Assembly (NCBI RefSeq): GCF_037392515.1
Contig: NW_027133892.1
Coordinates: forward strand, 1,178,001-1,242,000
Source: Haliotis asinina
Taxonomy: Eukaryota > Mollusca > Gastropoda > Lepetellida > Haliotidae
DNA length: 64,000 nucleotides
Reading direction: 5' to 3'
Every line of letters starts with the position of its first letter. Within the stretch, counting starts at the first letter, position 1. Shown here in pieces: positions 56,961 to 64,000 of this stretch. Below the pieces are notes generated by a model. That model worked only from the letters and a program-made list of their open reading frames with translations, ran no database searches and was not told the origin of the DNA. The translations under genes and the position numbers were made by a program.

Positions 56961-57004
56961 CGGAAGGGGATTACCCACATGACGTCAAACGATGATAGAG
57001 AGGT

Positions 57005-57245
57005 GAGTGTGGTTAGGTTTACGCCGCACTCAGCAATGTTCCAGCTATATGGCGACGGCCTTTAAATAATCGAGTCTGCACCAGACAATCTAGTGATCAA
57101 CAGCATGAGCATCGACCTACGCAATTGGGATACGATGTCAGCAAGGTCAGCAGGCTTGACCACTCGATCCCGTTAATCGCCTGTTACGACAAGCATGGGT
57201 TAGGGAAGATCATGTCTAGCCCTCATCTTCACGGGTGTGATAGGA
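57005..57245 (+). mobile_element. Dispersed repeat family, full-length reference copy
   Basis: In order: 'gtttacgccgcactcagcaa', 'ccagctatatggcgacggcc', 'aatcgagtctgcaccagaca', 'tgagcatcgacctacgcaat', 'gacaagcatgggttagggaa' and 'catcttcacgggtgtg'. About 240 bp, with no obvious A- or B-box, so probably not the same class as the SINEs. Confidence 0.9.
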
Positions 57246-57249
57246 ATGG

Positions 57250-57940
57250 GGTAGTTCTAGTTACCCATTAATGAAATAAATGCAAAACCACCATTACGAT
57301 ATCGGACATTCAAACAGGCCGTATAGACACAAAACAGGCCTAAAACGACAAGCCCCCACTAGCTAAATGTTAAAACAATTACTATTTTAAAACGAATGGG
57401 AATTTGTTTCTGCACACCAAATACCAATTTTACCTCCAAGCTTGTCCCTCAGAGCTAGTATCATTTTAAGACAGTGTTGAGCTTTTCACCGCTGTTGTCA
57501 GATACCACCAAAAACACGAGATTTGTGAAAAACACGTGCACGCCGGAAAACGACAGGCGTATTTATTCGAGTTGACCCAATGCGAACCATGAACAACTGT
57601 TTCATCCTGGTCAGGAGAACCTCTCTGTGCTCAACAGAATGAATTTGCTGTGGATTAGCTCAATGTATTTTCGTGATTTCCGTTCCAGAGGAACCAAAAG
57701 TTTCCAGAACAAAGAGCAGTCTTGTAACAGAACACAGATCTATACTGCCTAAAAATAACACACCTGCACTGCTAATACATAGGAGACACCATTTTGACAT
57801 CAGTTGTTCTTATTTCGCATTAGCTAAAATGTCACCAGCCACAATATCCGGACAGTTGTCATTCCCCGCGGAAATGAAGTTCACGTGTCTGTGGAAAATC
57901 ATTTTCTAAACCGGTGATATAATTGCATAATCCAAACGAG
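57250..57940. other. Intergenic, no feature seen
   Basis: An open frame at 57,673-57,909 has no recognisable family. Confidence 0.4.
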
Positions 57941-57945
57941 CAAGG

Positions 57946-58103
57946 TAGTCTTCAACCTGCTGTATAGTGTTACGGGGGTTTTCCCCGCACTGGAGACAAT
58001 GGAACAAGCATATGTACAAGAGCATAGTCTTCAACCTGCTGTATAGTGTTACGGGGGTTTTCCCCGCACTGGAGACAATGGAACAAGCATATGTACAAGA
58101 AAT
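57946..58103. repeat. 79-bp perfect-like tandem duplication
   Basis: Two nearly identical copies of 'tagtcttcaacctgctgtat' through 'aagcatatgtacaaga', offset 79 bp. The sequence has not had time to diverge, so the duplication is recent. Confidence 0.95.
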
Positions 58104-58104
58104 C

Positions 58105-58890
58105 ACGAGGAACCTAACAGTTTACATTGTGGAAACATACAGATGTCTACAGCATGAAAATATCTTATACCACCCGTCAAAGGTTTAGCCTCATCTAAAG
58201 CATTCACTATATATTATGCGTGTGTGTGTGTGTGCATCAAATTGCTGAAAAAATGTGGAAATATTATGCACGTGAGAGAAGATGAATTTCTCCACTGATT
58301 TGTTTGAACCTTATGCAGATATACTGCACGAGGATCATGCGTCAAATTGCTGAAAAAACCTGCAAATATTATGCATGTGAGAGAGGGTTTTGGTGTAGTT
58401 TTGTTAAGGATAGCCAAATCTCACAGAGTTTATCACGTATTGAACTCATGACAACAGTCTTTTCAACCTTACACATTTCTTTTACAATATATCAGTTCAT
58501 TGGTATAGTACCTTTAAACAGAATGGAACATTTCGCAAAATCTAGTTTTGAGCAGTTGACTGAAGTACATTTACACTGGTGAGTCTTAAACGTTTGATGG
58601 GTAGTATAGTATATTTTGTCATATACAGTTTATGGTTCGCCCTACATGAATGCAACAAAAACAACTTCAACTGCAAAACATGGAAAACATTTTTTTAATA
58701 CCATGTTAAAAGGTAAGAAAATAAACCTTTGCATATGTTCCCTTCGGAAAGTATTACTCATGACTTGGTTTGAAGAAACAGATAAAAACATGGATAAGGT
58801 ACCGATGGTGCTAAGGTTATAATCAGTGCGATTCTGAGATTTAAAATATACCATTATATAAAGTAGGGGATATTCCATTTTGCGAGCATA
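58105..58890. other. Intergenic, weak repeats only
   Basis: A (gt)n tract at 58,218-58,234 and a direct repeat of 'caaattgctgaaaaaa' (58,238 and 58,344), each followed by 'aaatattatgca'. No gene supported. Confidence 0.4.
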
Positions 58891-58929
58891 CCACTAGCGA
58901 AAGCCAGTCTATAAGAGAAAAAGTAACAT

Positions 58930-59195
58930 ATGTCCGTGTATATGATAGATTTAATACACCTAAATACACGTTTATTATAAATGGAGTGGTGTTTTCGTAG
59001 ACGACGTCTTGTTTTATGAAATTTCTTACGAGCTCTATAACATTCTGCTCCGACAGAAGTTTACATGTTCGTTCCTTCTTCTAGGATCCTGTGTGTGTTC
59101 GTGGTCGGAAAGTTTTTCGTGCAGCGTCCGTGAGCATGTGCGCGATCTCGTTAGCTATGTCATTGACAGTTACTGGGTCGGCTTGACCGAGTCTT
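58930..59195 (-). pseudogene. LINE linker-region remnant
   Basis: The minus strand reads 'DPVTVNDIANEIAHMLTDAA' and then 'AECYRARKKFHKTRRRLRKH'. This resembles the stretch between endonuclease and reverse-transcriptase domains in LINE proteins. Frames are broken; assignment is by pattern only. Confidence 0.45.
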
Positions 59196-59884
59196 GCAGT
59201 GTGTTTTCTCAGTGAGGTTTTTCAAGTGAGTTAAAGTTTTCTCTTGTAAATCCAATATCCCCTACTATTTGTAATGGTAAATGGTGGCTTAAACGATGGT
59301 TCGTCATGCTATCAACCACTCGTTTGCTAACAGTCGTGATAAAACCTGAATATTGCCGACTGCTAACATAAAGAAGTACTGTTAAAGTGTTCAAAGTGTG
59401 CATCAGCACCACTGGGTCTATCTTCATGTTCACAGGAGACATATTTTTCTCTCATTGCACATAACCAACAAACCTTTTCAGTACATTGAACCATGTTCAA
59501 CAAGGAAAATGACAAATGGACAGACAGACTGGCTCAAACGCATCACCAATCTGAGATCTCGGTACAAAATAAAACTACTTAAGTCCCACAATGGTTTTCA
59601 CTCTTTGCGTTAAACTATTTAATCCCGGAGATTATTGGGAACAGCACCGATTTGACAAATACGTGATCTGAGTACATTATAACTGTCACTAAACGAAATT
59701 CGGAACAAAGTGACAGAGGAGATTCAATGAAAGATGAATGAGAATCACTTACTGGTCCGACTTTCAGTAGGTATCCTACACACGAGCAGAATGCCAAATA
59801 TACACAACACATACTTCACAATGTGAACTAATCCTGTAAGAGAGTGAAAACAATGTTCTCCATTACAGTTACTTGAAGAGCATC

Positions 59885-60262
59885 ACCGTTACATGGTCAC
59901 CTGACCGCACGTGTCTATCGTGTAGTGGGACAGTTACATGGTCAGATGACCACACGTCTGTCCCTTGTAGTGGAAAAGTTTCATGGTCAGCTGACCACAC
60001 GTGTCTATACCTTGTAGTGGAACAGTTACAAGGTCAGCTGATCACACGTGTCTATACCTTGTAGTGGAACAGTTACATGGTCAGCTGACCACACGTGTCT
60101 ATCTTGAAGTGAAAGTTACATAATTAGCTGACCACACGTGTCTATATCTTCTAGTGGATCAGTTACATGGCCAGCTGACCACATGTGTCCGTATGTTGTA
60201 TTTGAGCGACTCTTTGTAACAATACACACATCCGCAGGGTGAGCTGACCACACGTGACTATA
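59885..60262. repeat. 45-47-bp repeat carrying paired E-box palindromes
   Basis: Eight units. The consensus core 'ggtcagctgaccacacgtgt' joins the palindrome around CAGCTG to one around CACGTG. Spacing is 45, 45, 47 and 47 bp in the first units, then irregular. The array lies 200-580 bp downstream of the fucosyltransferase stop codon. Confidence 0.9.
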
Positions 60263-60465
60263 CGTTGTAGTTGAGCGTGTCTCCGTAACAATACATATCG
60301 TTGCATGATGAGACGATTCAGTATAACGTGCACAGTTTGCAGATGATCCAGTCTTTGTAGTCTTGGAAAATCTTCAACTGTGAAATCTCAGTTGTCAAAT
60401 GATCTCAAATGAATACATGGTGAACGTTAAGGCGTCCATGGTGAGCAGGTCAGTCCATCTTCACT

Positions 60466-61722
60466 TCAGAAATCCGTGGCACTGTAGCAGCTGTCAGTAT
60501 TCCACCATTTATTCACATCATGGTATGTGTTTCCGAATCTCTCCAAGTCATGAAGTTTCACACAAATATCACACAACGATGAATCTAAGGTTGACTTCGG
60601 ATCTGTGATACCATACTGTGATTTCCGTCTCAGTATTTCAGCATATGCCGTATGATTTGAATCTAAATATTTCAAATGATCGGCAAGTTTTTCTGGCGAT
60701 GAAAAATCGGCTGTGTCGATGTATGTGCCCTTTGGAAGAAGGTTTGCATAGCTCGCCCCACCCCTCACCACGGGGATGACATCCAAACTGTAACTCCGAA
60801 ACACCTTTTCTGTCAGGTATCCTCGACATAGTGAATTCTCAAACGCCAGATAAAACTTGTATGTCGTTTGTTGAAGATTATTACAACTGTTTGGTCCGGA
60901 GTTTTCACACTTGTGGGGTCCACATCCACCATAGATATCAACGCTGATGTACTGCTGAAGTTTCTTCACGTAGTCGTCGCGTTTCGACCGGGCATTGCAG
61001 TGACTTACCAACCACATGACGGGTTTAGTTTTCCTCTCAGTGATAGCCCGGAAATCTCGAACATCCGCTGCAGGTTTAGGCAGGAGCACGAAATACGGAC
61101 AGACAATATCCGAGTCATATCTGAAAGTCATCGTCCAATTAAACCTATCATTCCATCGATTGAAGTCCCATGGAGCCTCGTGTGCAAAAAATATCCACAT
61201 CTGATTGGCTGGTTTTGGTGGCGGTTTATCATCAGTAATCGACAGGACATAAAAGACGACTGCATCGGCTTGAGGGAGAAGTTTATGGTCACCAGATAAT
61301 CTACAGTTTTGCAATCGGCAGTTTTTCAGACTATCCTTGTACCTTGTTTCAAACGTATGCCATGAAGGCATGTTGTATATGATGATAAGTTTCTCTTCTG
61401 TCTTGTTTTGTGTGAAAATGTTTTCAACACCCGTGAGATTATACCGCGACTTCTGGCGAAAATTGTCATTTGGGAACTGCAAAATCGGGGACAGGAAATA
61501 TGGGTGGTTGCTCTCACCGTTTGGCCATACAAGAAGAGATGACTTGTTATTTTCGAACCTTGAAATAGAAGAAACCATCCTTGAAACAGAGGCAAGTCGT
61601 CGTGGGGGCTTGACGTTTACTCGGAAGACATTTGTGAGCGTGCTCCATATAAAAAGCACAAACAAGACCGCGGATGTACAGAACAATAGACGCTTGTTTC
61701 TTCGGCACACCATCTGAAACAT
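60466..61722 (-). CDS. Alpha-1,3-fucosyltransferase (GT10 family)
   Basis: Transfers fucose from GDP-fucose to N-acetylglucosamine on glycans in the Golgi (family knowledge). A single open exon gives 418 residues from the ATG at 61,722, or 415 from the ATG at 61,713. The second is directly preceded by 'gctatgtttcag', which reads as a splice acceptor, so translation may begin there after a 5' UTR intron. The start has the type II layout: short basic 'CRRNKR', then the anchor 'LLFCTSAVLFVLFIW'. The N-terminal catalytic half has 'FAHEAPWDFNRW' and 'MTFRYDSDIVCPYF'. The C-terminal half has 'VSHCNARSKRDDYVKKL' and the GT10 signature 'YLAFENSLCRGYLTEKVFR', followed by 'CDIC' near the end. Several N-glycosylation sequons occur. 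Its length is usual for invertebrate members. Donor subtype (core versus peripheral fucosylation) cannot be told from sequence. Confidence 0.93.
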   Translation of the reverse strand: MFQMVCRRNKRLLFCTSAVLFVLFIWSTLTNVFRVNVKPPRRLASVSRMVSSISRFENNKSSLLVWPNGESNHPYFLSPILQFPNDNFRQKSRYNLTGVENIFTQNKTEEKLIIIYNMPSWHTFETRYKDSLKNCRLQNCRLSGDHKLLPQADAVVFYVLSITDDKPPPKPANQMWIFFAHEAPWDFNRWNDRFNWTMTFRYDSDIVCPYFVLLPKPAADVRDFRAITERKTKPVMWLVSHCNARSKRDDYVKKLQQYISVDIYGGCGPHKCENSGPNSCNNLQQTTYKFYLAFENSLCRGYLTEKVFRSYSLDVIPVVRGGASYANLLPKGTYIDTADFSSPEKLADHLKYLDSNHTAYAEILRRKSQYGITDPKSTLDSSLCDICVKLHDLERFGNTYHDVNKWWNTDSCYSATDF

Positions 61723-61749
61723 AGCGACAAAGAAATTCACTTACTTATA

Positions 61750-61915
61750 TCCAGTGAGTGAGTTTAGTTTTACGCCGCACTCAGCAATATTCCAGCTACA
61801 TGGAGGCGGTCTGTAAATAATCGAGCCTGGACCAGACAATCCAGTGATCAACAACATGAGCATGGATCTGCGGAATTGGGAACCGATGACATGAGTCAAC
61901 CAAGTCAGCGAGCCC
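61750..61915 (+). mobile_element. Dispersed repeat family copy
   Basis: Reads 'ttttacgccgcactcagcaa', 'atggaggcggtctgtaaata', 'atccagtgatcaacaacatg' and 'gagtcaaccaagtcagcgag'. Lies just upstream of the fucosyltransferase coding exon, within the presumed 5' intron. Confidence 0.92.
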
Positions 61916-61918
61916 GAG

Positions 61919-62046
61919 AGTTGGTTAGTGAGTGAGTTTAGTTTTGCAATATTCCAGCAAAACCACAGCAACACGACAGCGTTGGCGCCGGAAAGGGGCT
62001 TGACACAATGGGGATGGGATGGGGAGTGGACGAACCTGTCTTCGGC
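61919..62046 (-). mobile_element. Degraded tRNA-derived SINE
   Basis: Inverse orientation with 'ttttgcaatattccagcaaa' and 'ggggcttgacacaatgggga'. The head region is lost. Confidence 0.65.
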
Positions 62047-62073
62047 ATGAAGAGCTAACAATGGTAATGACTT

Positions 62074-62107
62074 ACTTTAAGCTCATTCTTTAAGACGAGC
62101 TTAAAGT
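62074..62107. other. 11-bp perfect stem-loop
   Basis: 'actttaagctc' pairs with 'gagcttaaagt' across a 12-base loop. Function unknown; no gene end is adjacent. Confidence 0.6.
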
Positions 62108-62109
62108 CA

Positions 62110-63050
62110 ATGTCACCGAATCTAGGCACAGTCGACGAACACAACGGCCATACAACAACCTCATGGAAACGTTAGTCAAAGCGTTACAGCACATATATTT
62201 CTGCTTACATTTTTATTTTTGTCACAAATTATTCTTTACTAAGGAAGTCCGAGTACGTGCAAGTCGATGTGAGTAGTGTATCTTGTTTATGACAAATTGC
62301 CAAGCACAGCGGCAATTAATTAGCAAACGTGTCCACGGCAACCTTAAACTACTTAATCCCAGATTAACTTAGTGAGCTGTGTCAGCACCGGTCTTTATTC
62401 TCAGGTACATCCCTTGGGCAAGGGCAGATAAGTAGTTCCATCTCGGCAGGTGCATGTTTACCACCAACTAATAAAATGTCAACTTTTGCTGAGTAAGATT
62501 ACCTTCATACCATCCTCTCTGTCCAGTAGTAAACGCCATTGCCAAGCTCTGACAGATGTTTGGCTTAGCAGCGGTCACAAGCTGACCATGGCTATACCAT
62601 AAAGAACATCAAGTCCTGTTAGGTAATCATCTCCTTACCACCTACCTCGAATAGTAAGCCTTGTCAGCACAGGGTAGATAACGCATATGGAAAGCTCCAA
62701 CATCGGAGAAACTTGATAATGACAATGGGTAGTAGTGTGGGTTATATCCTGTTTTTTTCCATCTCAGGCTCACTTGCTTGAATCAGAGACCATACAATAG
62801 ATAGTCTCTGCTTGAATAAACCCAAGGAACTCACTGCTCTCTCTTTTCTTATTTCACGGTTCGCTCCCAATACCTGATTCCTGAAAACGAGGCCTGACAG
62901 CCCCCTTAGTATATTTAGCTCTGAGGGTTTTCTTAACGGACACCAAGGAGCTTAACTACAAAACCCAACCCAACCAAACAAACAAACAAACAAAAACAAA
63001 AAAACCCAAACAGCCAAAAACAATCTACGAAATTAAATTTCAATTGTTCT
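62110..63050. other. Intergenic, no gene seen
   Basis: Contains a (caaa)n run at about 62,972-62,996. No coding exon is supported. The 5' UTR exon of the fucosyltransferase could lie here but cannot be identified. Confidence 0.4.
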
Positions 63051-63056
63051 TAGAAA

Positions 63057-63186
63057 TATGGTAGCCTACTGGTTACAGCGTTAAGCGTTGGCTCGTCATG
63101 CTGAAGGCCCGGGTTGGATTCCCCTCGTGTGAAGCGCTTTTCTCGTGTCCGCCGCCGTGATATTGCTGGAATATTACTACAGGCGA
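63057..63186 (+). mobile_element. tRNA-derived SINE
   Basis: A-box 'tagcctactggttacagc' and B-box 'gggttggattcccctc', then 'gatattgctggaatattact'. Confidence 0.88.
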
Positions 63187-63189
63187 CGG

Positions 63190-64000
63190 TGGTCAGGGGT
63201 CAGGGAGTTCGAACCTCCTTAACCCCACTTGCTCCGCCAACGCAAAAAACAACAATCTTGTGGTCATAAGTCATTTCAAAAGGAGCATCCGCAAAAATAA
63301 TCTACATGGGCGTTCTTGTGGGTAGTTCTACGCTGAGCTCGTTACCATGGTTACAGCAGAGACCATCTATTATACGGCCTCTGGTTACAGGCTTGCCTGT
63401 CCGTTTGCTGACAACTCCCCTGCCGTCGACAAGAGTGTGTATAATGTTACGAGTTTTATGGCTCCATTCACAGGTCGTATTGCTTGTTTGATACCACATC
63501 CCGCCCTAATCCGGCAGTTGTGGAAAACCCATTCTTATCCCGGCAAATAGTCCACAGTCATCTAACCATACAACACATATGGTCTTTGATTGAACTAAAC
63601 AGCACTCGGCATGTCGAAGAAGACCAACGCTCGCGACCTCGCTTCCTCCAACGAGAAAGGTTGCACCGCGCCAGTTTCACGGGACCCACGATTGTGACGT
63701 GATAACGCTTAACTCTGGTGTTCCTTACCTGACACCGACACTCGTGCACCGACCCAGGCAGCTTCGGCAAACATGTCATCGCAGTGCTGTTGACATACGT
63801 GGTCTTGATGAATAATGTCCGTATTAGCAAGGTTTTACAATATGACAGCACGGTGCCTGTGGTGCAATCCCCAACGTCTAGGATTAAACAACATAAACAC
63901 TAAGGAATTTATTTCGGAGCAGGCGGAGAAAGATATGTTATACATGATCTGGGCTATCAATGCTTGTGGCGTAATGCGTTGTCAGGGCACGTGCGATACG
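63190..64000. other. Right edge, no gene supported
   Basis: Short open frames exist on both strands (63,306-63,491 and 63,558-63,851), without recognisable domains. 63,600-63,700 is CpG-rich. A gene fragment running off the edge cannot be excluded. Confidence 0.4.

Noticed and set aside
61738..61740. Upstream GTG as the fucosyltransferase start
   Set aside because: GTG is not a normal eukaryotic start; ATG codons at 61,722 and 61,713 are better, the latter next to a splice acceptor.
32473..63110. tRNA-like A- and B-box pairs as genuine tRNA genes
   Set aside because: The heads are followed by a common body and 'actcact' tail and cannot form a full cloverleaf; they are SINEs.

Overview
The window is eukaryotic nuclear DNA: coding sequence is sparse and split by GT-AG introns, tandem repeats and tRNA-derived SINEs are everywhere, and no prokaryotic gene layout is seen. 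The interspersed repeats (a SINE whose tail reads 'catactcactcact', and a second family with the core 'cgccgcactcagcaatatt') resemble those I know from gastropod genomes, especially abalone (Haliotis). The species call is inference from memory.

Layout. Positions 1-25,400 hold no gene I can support. They hold minisatellites (25-bp, about 22-bp, 68-bp, 17-bp and a 47-bp unit carrying two telomere-type TTAGGG hexamers), a direct segmental duplication (about 0.54-2.3 kb and 15.6-17.8 kb), a second duplicated repeat block (2.5-3.4 and 4.9-6.0 kb), a small MITE and a Tc1-type deletion derivative with intact terminal inverted repeats and a TA target duplication. Positions 25,480-30,700 hold a small multi-exon plus-strand gene for an unrecognised acidic, proline-rich protein. 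Positions about 31,490-55,824 hold a complete plus-strand TMC (transmembrane channel-like) gene: I could phase 19 coding exons by hand into an uninterrupted 704-residue frame. Its introns are packed with SINEs, two decayed Tc1-like elements, a 35-bp minisatellite, LINE remnants, a hairpin foldback element and a MITE with 31-bp perfect terminal repeats. Positions 60,466-61,722 hold a minus-strand GT10 alpha-1,3-fucosyltransferase with its coding sequence in one exon. An array of paired E-box palindromes lies just downstream of its stop codon.

The three genes have no evident functional link: a membrane channel-like protein, a Golgi glycosyltransferase and a small unknown protein. The most unusual global signal is the full CRE palindrome TGACGTCA, found 20 times where about one is expected by chance. 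It includes a paired arrangement with an exact 21-bp offset at three separate loci, one of them inverted.
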